From NCBI GenBank assembly GCA_934216615.1, contig CAKQCB010000003.1:551765-615764 (forward strand): a DNA stretch of 64,000 nucleotides, in the 5' to 3' direction. This DNA comes from an uncultured Anaerolineae bacterium. GTDB lineage: Bacteria; Chloroflexota; Anaerolineae; Aggregatilineales; Phototrophicaceae. The stretch's first letter is position 1, and each line of letters starts with the position of its first letter. Position numbers and translations under genes: made by a program. Shown piece by piece: positions 33,519 through 42,883 of the stretch. A model generated the notes under the pieces. It was not told where the DNA came from. It did not search any database and was given only the letters and a program-made list of their open reading frames with translations.

Positions 33519-35405
33519 TTAAGTCGTGGCCGCTGTATATTCGTCAATATCTTCAAATTGACTGTTATGCAGGTCGGCATAGAAACCATCTTGTTCCAAT
33601 AACTGAGCGTGGTTCCCCTGCTCGATGATGTCCCCGTTTCGCATGACCAGAATCAGGTCGGCGTTACGAATCGTCGATAACCGATGCGCGATCACAAAAC
33701 TGGTACGGCCTGCCATCAAACGATCCATCGCTTTTTGGATCAACAGTTCCGTGCGCGTGTCAACTGAGCTGGTCGCTTCATCCAAGATGAGAATCTTCGG
33801 GTCAGACAAAATCGCACGGGCAATCGTCAGCAACTGCTTTTGACCTTGTGACACGTTGCTGGTGTCCTCGTTCAAGATGGTGTTGTAACCGTCGGGCAAG
33901 GTACGCACAAAGTAGTCCACATGCGCATCTTTCGCCGCGCTTATCACTTCTTCATCGGTTGCATCTAAACGGCCATAACGGATATTTTCCATGATGGTGT
34001 TGTTGTATAACCACGTATCTTGCAAGACGATGCCAAACAAGCCACGTAGATCATGGCGCGCAAACGCATCAATCGGCCTGCCGTCGATCAAAATGCGCCC
34101 GCTGTTCAAGTCATAGTAACGCATCAGTAACTTGATGATCGTCGTCTTGCCCGCCCCTGTCGGGCCAACCAACGCGATCTTTTGGCCCGGTTGGATGTGC
34201 GCCGAAAAATCTTTGATGATGATTTTTTCGGGGTCATAGCCAAAACGCACATACTCAAATATGACTTCACCACGAATATTGTCAGGTGAAATTGGGGTCG
34301 CATTTTCGGCAGGTTCTTCTTCTTCAGCAAGAAACTCAAAAATACGCTCGGAAGCGGCGGCGGTCTGCTGAAGGATATTGCTGATCTGCGCGATCTGCGC
34401 CAGCGGTTGCATGAAGGTCTGTACATATTGGATGAAGGCTTGGATGTCGCCGACGGTGATCACTCCACGAATGGCGAAGAAACCGCCCAAAATCGCGATG
34501 ACGACATAACCCAAGTTAGAAACAATCGTCATGATCGGCATCATCACGCCCGCGAAAAATTCCGCTTTCCACGCGGAACCGTACAGCGTTTTGTTGTAAT
34601 CGTTGAAGGCTTCGACGCTTTTTTCTTCGCCGTTAAACGCCTTAATGACCAGATGATTGCCGTACATTTCTTCTACATGGCCGTTAATCTTGCCGATGTA
34701 TTCCTGTTGTTTGGCAAAATATTGTTGTGAACGGCTCATCACCAGCGCGATGAGGACAAACGAGATAGGCAGGACCAAGATGGCCGCAATCGTCATCTGC
34801 CAACTGATGGTCAGCATCATCACAATCACGCCGATGCACGTAACCACCGAAGTGATGATCTGCATCAAACTTTGGTTCAGCGTGTTGCTGATCACATCGA
34901 CATCGTTGGTGATGCGGGAAATCACATCCCCATGACTGGCTTTGTCGAAATACTTGAGAGGCAGACGGTTGATCTTTTCCGAAATTTCGAGGCGTAATTT
35001 ATACGTCACCTTCTGCGACACGCTCGACATCAACCACCCTTGAATAAAGGTGAAGAAAGACGAGATCAGGTATAAGCCTGTGAGCAGAAGCAGCAGATTG
35101 CCGATGCCCGCAAAATCAATGCCGACACCCGAACCTGTCATCTGACCGATCACCCCTTCATATAACAAGGTGACGGCTTGCCCTAAGATTTTTGGCCCCA
35201 CGATGCTGAACACGGTAGACGCAATCGCAAAGAGGATCACCACAATCAAGGTGTTGCGGTATTCAGCGACGTAATTTAAGAGTTTAGCCACCGCCCCGCG
35301 AAAATCTTTAGGTTTGTCGGCAATCATCGGCACGCCAAAACCGAACTCTGCCGACTCACTGGTTTGTTTTTGAGTTTCGTTTTGTGAAGAACGATTTTCG
35401 CTCAT
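33519..35405 (-). CDS. ABC exporter half-transporter, heterodimer partner with canonical ATPase
   Basis: 628 residues: a soluble N-tail of about 45, six membrane helices (about 50-345) and a nucleotide-binding domain with Walker A GPTGAGKTT, signature VSQGQKQLL (non-canonical, Gln for Gly) and Walker B ILILDEATSSVD with the catalytic Glu. The ATG overlaps the stop of the partner gene (ATGA). With the partner's Asp-for-Glu change it fits the asymmetric heterodimers of the TM287/288 or BmrCD kind, which export drugs or lipids. The acidic run EEEEPAENA links membrane and ATPase domains. Confidence 0.92.
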   Translation of the reverse strand: MSENRSSQNETQKQTSESAEFGFGVPMIADKPKDFRGAVAKLLNYVAEYRNTLIVVILFAIASTVFSIVGPKILGQAVTLLYEGVIGQMTGSGVGIDFAGIGNLLLLLTGLYLISSFFTFIQGWLMSSVSQKVTYKLRLEISEKINRLPLKYFDKASHGDVISRITNDVDVISNTLNQSLMQIITSVVTCIGVIVMMLTISWQMTIAAILVLPISFVLIALVMSRSQQYFAKQQEYIGKINGHVEEMYGNHLVIKAFNGEEKSVEAFNDYNKTLYGSAWKAEFFAGVMMPIMTIVSNLGYVVIAILGGFFAIRGVITVGDIQAFIQYVQTFMQPLAQIAQISNILQQTAAASERIFEFLAEEEEPAENATPISPDNIRGEVIFEYVRFGYDPEKIIIKDFSAHIQPGQKIALVGPTGAGKTTIIKLLMRYYDLNSGRILIDGRPIDAFARHDLRGLFGIVLQDTWLYNNTIMENIRYGRLDATDEEVISAAKDAHVDYFVRTLPDGYNTILNEDTSNVSQGQKQLLTIARAILSDPKILILDEATSSVDTRTELLIQKAMDRLMAGRTSFVIAHRLSTIRNADLILVMRNGDIIEQGNHAQLLEQDGFYADLHNSQFEDIDEYTAATT

Positions 35406-37639
35406 GAGGCCTCCACCGTAATTTGTGACTCGGCAATTTCGCGATAGACCTGATTAGTCGCCATCAGTTCGTCGTGCGTTCCCTTCCCTACAACCCGTCC
35501 CTGATCCAATACGATGATCTGTTCCGCACTCATGATGGTGGAAACGCGCTGGGTCACAATCAGGATGGCTGTCTCGGCGATCTTCTCTTTGAGCGCGCGT
35601 CGCAAGGCCGCATCCGTTTTGAGGTCTAACGCAGAAAAACTGTCATCGAAGATGAAGATCGGCGGTTGTTTCACGAGCGCCCGCGCAATCGACAACCGTT
35701 GACGCTGACCGCCAGAAAGGTTCGTCCCGCCTTGTGACACACTACTTTCAAAGCCTTCGGGTCTTTCGGCGATGAAGTTGGCGGCCTGAGCAATTTCGGC
35801 GGCCAATGCTAAAGTCCCTTCGGACGCGCCTTCATCACCATAGCGCAGGTTGCTCTCAATTGTGCCTGAAAATAGCGTAGCTTTTTGAGGCACAAAGCCG
35901 ATCTGGTCGCGCAGATCATGTTGGGTGACGTCGCGAATATCTACCCCATCGACCAAAATCGCCCCTTCGGTCACATCATAAAAACGCGGAATCAAGTTGA
36001 TCAGCGTGCTTTTGCCCGAACCAGTTGAACCGATGAAGGCCGTCGTTTCGCCGACATTGGCCGTAAAACTGATATTTTTCAGGACATCTTCTTCTGCGCC
36101 CGGGTAACGGAACGAAACATCACGAAATTCGACCACACCCTTCACTTTTTCAGGCAAAGGCTTGGGCGATGGAGCATCATGAATACTCAGTTTGACGTCC
36201 AGCACTTCGGCGATGCGGTCTGCCGAAACAAACGCGCGGGGCAAGAAGATGAACATCATCGACATCATCAAGAATGAAAAGACAACTTGCATCGCGTACT
36301 GGATGAACGCCATCAGGTCGCCTACTTGAATCGTCGATGAGGCCACACGATCCGTGCCGACCCAAATGATCACCACCGAGAGCATATTCAAAATCAACAT
36401 CATGACGGGCATCATAACGACGAATACACGGCTGGTGAATAAGTTCACTTTGATCAGGTCACGGTTGGCAGTATCGAAGCGTTTTTCTTCAAATGCCTGT
36501 GTATTAAACGCGCGGATGACCATCATCCCCGACAAGTTTTCACGGGTGACCAAATTCAAACGGTCGATCAAATTTTGGATGATGCGGAATTTCGGTAAGG
36601 CCACCACAAACAACGTGAGGATCAACAAGATCAGCAAGAAGACCGCCAGCGCGATCACCCACCACATCGAAGCGTCTGTAGCAGTCGCTTTCACCACACC
36701 GCCAACGCCTAAAATGGGCGCATAACACACAATACGGATGAACAACACGATAATCATCTGAATTTGGGTGATGTCGTTGGTGGTTCGGGTGATGAGCGAC
36801 GCGGTTGAGAACTGGTCAAACTCAAGGTTTGAAAAACTGGTCACCTTTGAAAAGACATCTGAACGGACATCACGCGCGAAACCTGCGGCGGTTTGGGCGG
36901 CCAACAAGTTGACGATGATCGCACAGACAGACGCGCCAAGCGTGATCAAGATCATGATTAACCCCATCGTGACGATGTAATTCGTCTGTAGGGCTTCTAT
37001 ATCAACCCCCAACGCGACATATTCCGCGCGAACCCCGGCAATGGCCGACTGAACCAGCATATTCTCTTCCATGAGTGAGAACTGCTCATTCATCGCGTCA
37101 AACAAGGGTTGGGTCATGGCTGAAGGCAGGGTTCGCAGTAAGGCAAAGACATCCGTCCCTTCGGGGATCAACGACAGATCAATAGCATTAGAACCCATCA
37201 TGGCGGCGGCCATTTCGGGGTTTGCAATTGCTTGTTCAATCCCATTGACCGCGGTGAATGCCCGCGCCAAAATCGGGTTCAAGAGGTCGCGCGTGGCGCC
37301 GTCTGTTTGGGTCAACACGTAGAGGGGTTCGTCGGTGAGGGCGGTATATTCACGCTGATAGCGTTCATAATCGGGCGATTCGCTATCGACCAGTTGATAG
37401 GCAGAAAGCACCGTTTCACGATCACTTTCTGGCACAAAAATCAATAACTTATCCATTTGGCTGGCGCGAACGGCTTGAGGAACAGCGCTTTCAATCCCGT
37501 TTTGCTGAATCCCTACATTGACGATGCGAGCGGTGTAATCCGGTAACGCAAGTTCCCCATTGGCCTGCAAGAATAACAGCACAATGGAGAGGACAATCAG
37601 CGGTAGAAACGGCCTTAAATAACGGATAATACGCAGCAT
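35402..37639 (-). CDS. ABC exporter half-transporter with degenerate ATPase and large external loop
   Basis: 745 residues, about 150 longer than usual. After the first helix (residues 10-28) an extra soluble segment of about 180 residues (roughly 35-220, rich in Ala/Glu/Ser, no Cys) precedes helix 2, so it must lie outside the cell. The ATPase domain has Walker A GSTGSGKST, canonical LSGGQRQRL, but Walker B IFIFDDSFSALD, with Asp in place of the catalytic Glu, as in the degenerate subunit of heterodimeric exporters. ATG preceded by GGGGGAAACGG. Forms one transporter with the downstream gene; cargo unknown. Confidence 0.92.
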   Translation of the reverse strand: MLRIIRYLRPFLPLIVLSIVLLFLQANGELALPDYTARIVNVGIQQNGIESAVPQAVRASQMDKLLIFVPESDRETVLSAYQLVDSESPDYERYQREYTALTDEPLYVLTQTDGATRDLLNPILARAFTAVNGIEQAIANPEMAAAMMGSNAIDLSLIPEGTDVFALLRTLPSAMTQPLFDAMNEQFSLMEENMLVQSAIAGVRAEYVALGVDIEALQTNYIVTMGLIMILITLGASVCAIIVNLLAAQTAAGFARDVRSDVFSKVTSFSNLEFDQFSTASLITRTTNDITQIQMIIVLFIRIVCYAPILGVGGVVKATATDASMWWVIALAVFLLILLILTLFVVALPKFRIIQNLIDRLNLVTRENLSGMMVIRAFNTQAFEEKRFDTANRDLIKVNLFTSRVFVVMMPVMMLILNMLSVVIIWVGTDRVASSTIQVGDLMAFIQYAMQVVFSFLMMSMMFIFLPRAFVSADRIAEVLDVKLSIHDAPSPKPLPEKVKGVVEFRDVSFRYPGAEEDVLKNISFTANVGETTAFIGSTGSGKSTLINLIPRFYDVTEGAILVDGVDIRDVTQHDLRDQIGFVPQKATLFSGTIESNLRYGDEGASEGTLALAAEIAQAANFIAERPEGFESSVSQGGTNLSGGQRQRLSIARALVKQPPIFIFDDSFSALDLKTDAALRRALKEKIAETAILIVTQRVSTIMSAEQIIVLDQGRVVGKGTHDELMATNQVYREIAESQITVEAS

Positions 37640-38045
37640 AATCCGTTTCCCCCTTTCCCATACAACATATTTTCTTCCCCAATTGATAAAAGATTTGTGA
37701 GTTTAGGTTTTGCAGATGCGTTCTATACGTGAAACAGAAACCATCTGTTGCACATAAAAGCAGTTGTCGCAAAAACAGCAGAAAAGTTTGATGACTAACT
37801 TATGAAAGCATACGGTAATTATTGCAAATCAAGCATTAAAATCATCGACCTCATGACGTGGAATGACAGCCATCAACTGGGTGATTTACGCTCTAAGCAC
37901 ACAGGTATACACAGCGCAGTTGATGACATCACAGATGGTATAACGAGCAGGGACTCGCGGAATTATATCAGCAAAATTTGAGCTAAACGCAGGGCTGAAT
38001 TCATGCTCAAGAGGCTTTTATCATTTTTGTGACAGACGGTTGGGC
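37640..38045. other. 406-nt intergenic region without a recognisable gene
   Basis: AT-rich stretch upstream of the exporter operon and behind the RpiR gene. I find no tRNA, no convincing ORF, no strong terminator for the RpiR gene and no repeat shared with the rest of the window. It presumably carries the exporter promoter on the minus strand. Confidence 0.6.
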
Positions 38046-38975
38046 TTAGATGTCGAAGTCGCTCATCTCGTCGTCTTTCAGGGGGACGAACATCCCGAAA
38101 TGATCGATCACGCCGTCAATCACTTCCATACGTTGTTGAGCTTTTTCGCCTTCGCGCAAGAGGATCGCGGCGATCAACGCATTCAATAGGCTGATCAACG
38201 CGGCGGATGCACCATAGAACCACACCCCATAGCGCACGATAAAACTGATATCGGCCCGCATAGCGGCAGGCGAAAGCGGGGTATCGGTCACGGTGATGAC
38301 CTGTGCGCCCACTTTCTTAGCGTATTCCATACAGCGCAGGGTGTCTTTCATATAACGCCCGAAGCACAGCGTGAAGACCACATCCCCTGATTGGATCATT
38401 GTAATTTGATCAGCCAGATCACCGACACCGGGCTGTAACACAAATGTATTGGGGCGAATTTGGCGCAGACCCAAACCGACATACAGCGCCAGCGGGGACG
38501 AAGAACGCAACCCCATGACAAAAACACGCGGGGCTTTCACCAGCCAATCGACGGCTTGCTCAAAGTCGCGCACCGGAATTTGCGGAAGCATGTTTTCAAT
38601 ATTGCGCGAATCGGTCATCATGACCCGCTGTAAGACCGCCGCCGCGCTGGTATCTTCTTGCTGGTCTGCCAATTCTTTCACCAGCTTACGCGCCCCAATT
38701 TGATACACGCTTGCCGAATTCAACCGCCCTAGAAAATGTTCTTGCAACGCCGCTTGTAAGTCGGGAAAGCCATCAAAGCCGATAGCCTGCGCGGTACGCA
38801 CCACAGTGGAATGACTCACATCCATGATTTCGGCGATGCGCGCCGCCGGAAGATACACGGTTTCTAAACCACGCGTCAGAAAAAACTCAGCCACACGCTG
38901 CTGACTTTTGCTCATCGAATCATAGTTTGCGCGTAACCGCTGCATTACATCTTTTGAGTTTGTTTTTGGGGCCAT
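38046..38975 (-). CDS. RpiR-family transcriptional regulator (HTH + SIS domain)
   Basis: 309 residues. N-terminal RpiR helix-turn-helix (about 10-85) with MSKSQQRVAEFFLTRG, AARIAEIMDVSHSTVVRTAQAIGF, then an SIS sugar-phosphate-type sensor domain (about 120-280) with VFVMGLRSSSPLALYVG and VITVTDTPLSPAA. ATG 38975 is taken as start; GTG 38987 in frame is possible. It follows the racemase gene by about 115 nt on the same strand. Placement at the edge of the D-amino acid island makes it the best candidate to bind the twin inverted repeats at 40319 and 47276; this is inference. Confidence 0.9.
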   Translation of the reverse strand: MAPKTNSKDVMQRLRANYDSMSKSQQRVAEFFLTRGLETVYLPAARIAEIMDVSHSTVVRTAQAIGFDGFPDLQAALQEHFLGRLNSASVYQIGARKLVKELADQQEDTSAAAVLQRVMMTDSRNIENMLPQIPVRDFEQAVDWLVKAPRVFVMGLRSSSPLALYVGLGLRQIRPNTFVLQPGVGDLADQITMIQSGDVVFTLCFGRYMKDTLRCMEYAKKVGAQVITVTDTPLSPAAMRADISFIVRYGVWFYGASAALISLLNALIAAILLREGEKAQQRMEVIDGVIDHFGMFVPLKDDEMSDFDI

Positions 38976-39089
38976 GCGACGCTTCACTTTCGCAACACCA
39001 TCACGCTAGGAATGCGGATATTAAGATGAATTGGGAAAGATCGCAACTTGTCCCTTTCCCAATTCCAATTTGAACAATTTGATAATCGC

Positions 39090-40247
39090 CTAGGAAGTGA
39101 CGTATGAATTATTCGCTTCCCAACGGGCGTTTGCTTCTGCCACACGTTCACGCACCACTTCGACGCCAATACCATGTCCTTCGGCTACTGCAATGGTGCT
39201 GTCGGCAGGGTTCAAGACAAACGGCGGATCGGTCACATCAGGGTTGTAATAACGGTCTGTCGCAGAAATATCACAGGGCATATTGACGCCGGGCAAGGAT
39301 GCAAATGCCACGTTCGCGGCACGCCCTACCCCGCACTCGAGCATCCCGCCGATCCACAAGGGAAGGTTGTTCTCTACGCAGATTTTATAAATCTCAAGGC
39401 TTTCGGTATAGCCCCCAACGCGCGCGGGTTTTAAGTTCAAAATGCTGATCGCGCCGAGTTCGATCGCAAGGCGTAAATCGTTGGCGGACTTGATGCTTTC
39501 ATCCAAGCAGATCGGGGTTTGCATCAAGGGGCGCAGTTTGCTGTGTTCGTAAATATCATCGTCGCGCAGGGGTTGTTCGATCATCAACAAGTTGAATTCA
39601 TCCAGCTCTTGCAGGTGTTCGGCATCAGCTAAGGTGTAAGCGCTGTTGGCATCCAACATCAGTGAAATGTCGGGGAACACGTCACGCACCCCACGCGCCA
39701 ATTCGACATCCCAACCCGGCTCCATCTTCAGCTTGACACGCTTATATCCTTGATCGACGCGCTTCTTAATCACCGCCAGCGTGTCTTCAATCGTCTCTTG
39801 AATCCCAATGCTGACCCCTACAAATGCTTTCCCGCGTGACTCGTGTCCCGCAGGCAGGAAGGTCGAAAAATAATCCGCAAGATTCAATTGGTTGGTCTTC
39901 GCGGCGGCATCCCAAATGGCGGCTTCTAAACCCGCTTTGGTGTGATGATTGCCACGAACCGACTTGATGAGCGCAGGCACTTCTGTGGGGGCATTCAGCG
40001 TTTTGCCAATCACTTTGGGGATGAGGAAATTACGAAGCATGTGCAACGCCGTGCCTACCGTCTCAGAACCATAGCCCGGCCGTAACTCGACAGAAGCTTC
40101 CCCCCACCCACTTACGCCGTCGGTTGTGACGACTTCAATCAAGACCCCTGCTTTATACGGGTCTTGCCCAAAACTTGTGCGTAAAATTTCTACAAAGGGA
40201 AGCGCGATTGGATAAAGTTCCACGCGCTCAATCGTAAATGCCACCAT
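39090..40247 (-). CDS. N-succinylamino acid racemase / o-succinylbenzoate synthase-family enzyme
   Basis: 385-residue enolase-superfamily enzyme of the muconate-lactonizing subgroup. Catalytic acid/base lysines VKLKME (K172 and K174) and NLKPARVGGY (K273), metal ligands MLDANSAY (D199), MIEQPL (E224) and CLDES (D249) are all present, and WIGGMLECGVGRA is typical of the NSAR/OSBS family. Its neighbours are a GNAT of the type found beside NSAR genes and a D-aminoacylase, and no menaquinone gene is nearby, so racemisation of N-acyl (probably N-succinyl) amino acids is more likely than OSBS activity. AGAGGTTG precedes the ATG. Transcribed divergently from the D-aminoacylase gene. Confidence 0.9.
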   Translation of the reverse strand: MVAFTIERVELYPIALPFVEILRTSFGQDPYKAGVLIEVVTTDGVSGWGEASVELRPGYGSETVGTALHMLRNFLIPKVIGKTLNAPTEVPALIKSVRGNHHTKAGLEAAIWDAAAKTNQLNLADYFSTFLPAGHESRGKAFVGVSIGIQETIEDTLAVIKKRVDQGYKRVKLKMEPGWDVELARGVRDVFPDISLMLDANSAYTLADAEHLQELDEFNLLMIEQPLRDDDIYEHSKLRPLMQTPICLDESIKSANDLRLAIELGAISILNLKPARVGGYTESLEIYKICVENNLPLWIGGMLECGVGRAANVAFASLPGVNMPCDISATDRYYNPDVTDPPFVLNPADSTIAVAEGHGIGVEVVRERVAEANARWEANNSYVTS

Positions 40248-40318
40248 TACAACCTCTCAAGAATGTAAATAACCTGTCGGATTTTGACCCAGATCATAGA
40301 CCTACTGTACACAAAACG

Positions 40319-40362
40319 CAATACTTTGTGCAACTTATCCCCAGAATTTGCACAAAGTATTG
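40319..40362. promoter_or_regulatory. Inverted-repeat operator 1 (twin of 47276-47319)
   Basis: CAATACTTTGTGCAA (40319-40333) and its exact complement TTGCACAAAGTATTG (40348-40362) with a 14-bp spacer, in the divergent region between the racemase and D-aminoacylase genes. The second site has the same arms except three bases and the same spacer length. Confidence 0.85.
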
Positions 40363-40458
40363 TTTCAGTTCCATAATGCCAAGCTATATTGGAATACGCC
40401 ATCATTGTTAGAATTTTACAGAGTATTTTTCACCAGTGGATTGAAGAAAGATAAGACA

Positions 40459-42090
40459 ATGCCAGATTTTGATCTTGTACTTCAAAACGGAACCCTTTAT
40501 GACGGCAGTGGAGAAACCCCCTATCAAGGTGATCTCGCAATCAAAGGTGACATGATCGCCGCGATTGGGGCGCCGAACACATTGAGCGGTGAAACCACGC
40601 TGGATGTGAGCGGGTTGGCGGTTGCCCCCGGGTTCATCAATATGCTGAGCTGGTCAGTTGAATCCCTCATCGAAGATGGTCGCTCGCAAAGTGAAATTCG
40701 ACAAGGTGTGACGCTTGAAGTCATGGGCGAAGGCACCTCAATGGGGCCGTTAAACGAAGAAATGCGCACTAAAGGCACGCGCGGCATCCTCGGTAATAAA
40801 GAAATCCAATATGAAATTGAATGGTCAACCCTCGGGGAATATCTCGAATTCCTAGAAAAACGTGGGGTTTCTACCAATATAGCCTCGTTTGTGGGTTCAT
40901 CAACCTTAAGGGTGAACGCCATCGGCTATGAAGACCGCCCCGCAACCGAAGCAGAAATGAAACAGATGAAAGCGCTGGTTCAACAGGCGATGGAAGAAGG
41001 CGCGGTTGGCATGTCCGCCGCGTTGATTTACCCCCCCGCGACCTACGCCAGCACAGAAGAATTGATCGAGTTGTGCAAAGTGGTCGCCGAATACGACGGC
41101 ATGTACATTTCACACTTGCGCAGTGAAGGGCCGTTTTTCATTGAAGCGCTGGAAGAACTCATCACCATCGCACGCGAAGCAAAAGTACGCGCGGAAGTGT
41201 ATCACCTCAAGGCCGCAGGCATGGAAAACTGGCCGAAAATGGATGTCGCGATTCAACGCATCGAAGCGGCGCGCGCAGAAGGGTTAGAGATCACCGCCGA
41301 CATGTATTTGTACCCGGCGGGCGGTACGGGGCTGAACGCCTGTATTCCCCCGTGGGCACATGATGGGGGTGAAGAAGCCCTGCTCAACCGCCTTAAAGAC
41401 CCTGAAACCCGCGCCAAAATCAAACAAGACATCTTGACCCCATCCGACGAGTGGGAAAATATGTATCTCGAGGCCAATGATCCTTCACGGATTTTACTGG
41501 CAGGTTTCAAATCCCCAACCCTCAAACCGCTACAAGGGAAAACGCTGGCCGAAGTTGCCGAAGAACGAGACGCCCACCCCGTAGATACGTTGATCGACCT
41601 GTTGATTGAAGATGAAGGGCGCATCTTCACCATGTATTTCACAATTTCTGAAGACAATATTCGCAAGCAGGTGCAACTGCCGTGGGTTGCGTTTGATTCT
41701 GATGCGCAGTCGATGGCTCCCGAAGGAATTTTCCTCAAGTCGAACCCGCACCCGCGCGCTTACGGCAACTTTGCCCGACTTTTGGCGAAGTATGTGCGCG
41801 AAGAGCAGTTAGTCACCTTGCAGGATGCAGTTCGGCGCTTGACCAGTTTCCCCGCCGAAAACTTGAAAATTAAACAGCGTGGATGGCTCAAACCAAATTA
41901 TTTTGCTGATGTCGTCGTGTTTGACCCCGCGACCATCCAAGATCATGCCACCTTCCAAAACCCACAACAATATGCTGTTGGCATGAAGCATGTGTTCGTC
42001 AACGGCGTGCAAGTGCTGAAAGAAGGTGAACATACGGGCGCGATGCCCGGGCGGGTGGTGCGCGGGCCGGGGTATCAAAGGCATGATTGA
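40459..42090 (+). CDS. N-acyl-D-amino-acid deacylase (D-aminoacylase)-like amidohydrolase
   Basis: 543 residues from ATG 40459 (GAAGAAAGA upstream). Typical start DFDLVLQNGTLYDGSGETPYQGDLAIKGDMIAAIG and end DVVVFDPATIQDHATF of the amidohydrolase-3/D-aminoacylase group. The usual first metal motif after PGF-I-x (His-x-His) reads APGFINMLSWSVES here, so both His are absent, and the bridging Cys position reads VMGEGTSMGP (Glu). Later ligands remain: YISHLRSEG, VYHLKAAG and the late Asp FDSDAQSM. It may be a mononuclear variant. Expected to free D-amino acids from N-acyl or peptide forms. Overlaps the GNAT gene by 8 nt. Confidence 0.85.
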   Translation: MPDFDLVLQNGTLYDGSGETPYQGDLAIKGDMIAAIGAPNTLSGETTLDVSGLAVAPGFINMLSWSVESLIEDGRSQSEIRQGVTLEVMGEGTSMGPLNEEMRTKGTRGILGNKEIQYEIEWSTLGEYLEFLEKRGVSTNIASFVGSSTLRVNAIGYEDRPATEAEMKQMKALVQQAMEEGAVGMSAALIYPPATYASTEELIELCKVVAEYDGMYISHLRSEGPFFIEALEELITIAREAKVRAEVYHLKAAGMENWPKMDVAIQRIEAARAEGLEITADMYLYPAGGTGLNACIPPWAHDGGEEALLNRLKDPETRAKIKQDILTPSDEWENMYLEANDPSRILLAGFKSPTLKPLQGKTLAEVAEERDAHPVDTLIDLLIEDEGRIFTMYFTISEDNIRKQVQLPWVAFDSDAQSMAPEGIFLKSNPHPRAYGNFARLLAKYVREEQLVTLQDAVRRLTSFPAENLKIKQRGWLKPNYFADVVVFDPATIQDHATFQNPQQYAVGMKHVFVNGVQVLKEGEHTGAMPGRVVRGPGYQRHD

Positions 42091-42883
42091 TTATCGAATT
42101 TTGGAGACCATGCCTGAACTTGAAGACATCGTCTCGTTGCAAATTGCTGTATGGGGCTTAAACCCACGAAATGCCGTGCCCGCGGCGATACAACATGTCT
42201 TGGCGCTCAATGGCGGGTTGGTCTTAGGTGCATACGATGACCAGTTACTCGTTGGCCTGCTCATCTGCATGCCCGCCAAACGCAAAGGGGAATGGGTGTT
42301 ATGGTCGCACATGACGGGCGTTTTAGCTTCTCATCAAGGGCATGGTGTTGGCCTTGAATTGAAGCGGTTTCAATATCGCTGGGCGCTGGCAAACGATTAT
42401 AAAAAAGTTTGCTGGACGATGGACCCCTTACAACGCGGGAACGCCCGTTTTAACCTGCATTTATTGGGGATGATGTCCAAGCAGTATATCGACACGTATC
42501 ACGTTGATTTTTACGGGGAAATGGACGACGACATCAATCGGGGTATGCCCTCAGACCGCATCGAAATTGTATGGGCATTAGATCAACCCAGTTTACACCA
42601 ACCCCTGTCTTCAAAGACAGTCCACTTGTTAAAAACCGACGCTGAAAATAAACCGATCCCCCTGCCCATACCGACTGTCTGGGATGCCCCTGCGTATCGG
42701 ATCGCCGTGCCAAGAGGCTTAGATGAAATGCGCCAAACCAATAAACCGTTGGCTTTGGAATGGCGACTTGCGCTGAGAGAAATCATGCTCACCGCGATTG
42801 AGAATGGGTACACCGGCGTTGACTTTATTGATGATGAGCATGGCTCTACGTATGTCATGCGGCGCATTGGAGGAAATGAATGA
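42083..42883 (+). CDS. GNAT acyltransferase of the NSAR-operon type
   Basis: 266-residue GNAT protein, similar to the COG3375 group that is encoded beside N-succinylamino acid racemases. Visible: LNGGLVLGAYDDQLLVGLLI, the acyl-CoA loop region VLASHQGHGVGLELKRFQ and the conserved CWTMDPLQRGNARFNLHLLG. In Geobacillus such an enzyme succinylates D-amino acids so that the racemase and a desuccinylase can convert them to L-amino acids. Start ATG at 42083 overlaps the D-aminoacylase stop by 8 nt, and its own stop overlaps the next gene, so translation of the three is coupled. Acyl donor (succinyl-CoA) is inferred from the family. Confidence 0.85.
   Translation: MIDYRILETMPELEDIVSLQIAVWGLNPRNAVPAAIQHVLALNGGLVLGAYDDQLLVGLLICMPAKRKGEWVLWSHMTGVLASHQGHGVGLELKRFQYRWALANDYKKVCWTMDPLQRGNARFNLHLLGMMSKQYIDTYHVDFYGEMDDDINRGMPSDRIEIVWALDQPSLHQPLSSKTVHLLKTDAENKPIPLPIPTVWDAPAYRIAVPRGLDEMRQTNKPLALEWRLALREIMLTAIENGYTGVDFIDDEHGSTYVMRRIGGNE

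Noticed and set aside
37640..38045. Hidden small gene or RNA in the longest unexplained gap
   Set aside because: No frame with a ribosome site, no tRNA-like cloverleaf and no terminator-bounded transcript could be supported by eye.
39090..40247. MenC (o-succinylbenzoate synthase) of menaquinone synthesis
   Set aside because: No other men gene is near, while GNAT and D-aminoacylase neighbours point to the racemase role; the family alone cannot exclude OSBS activity.
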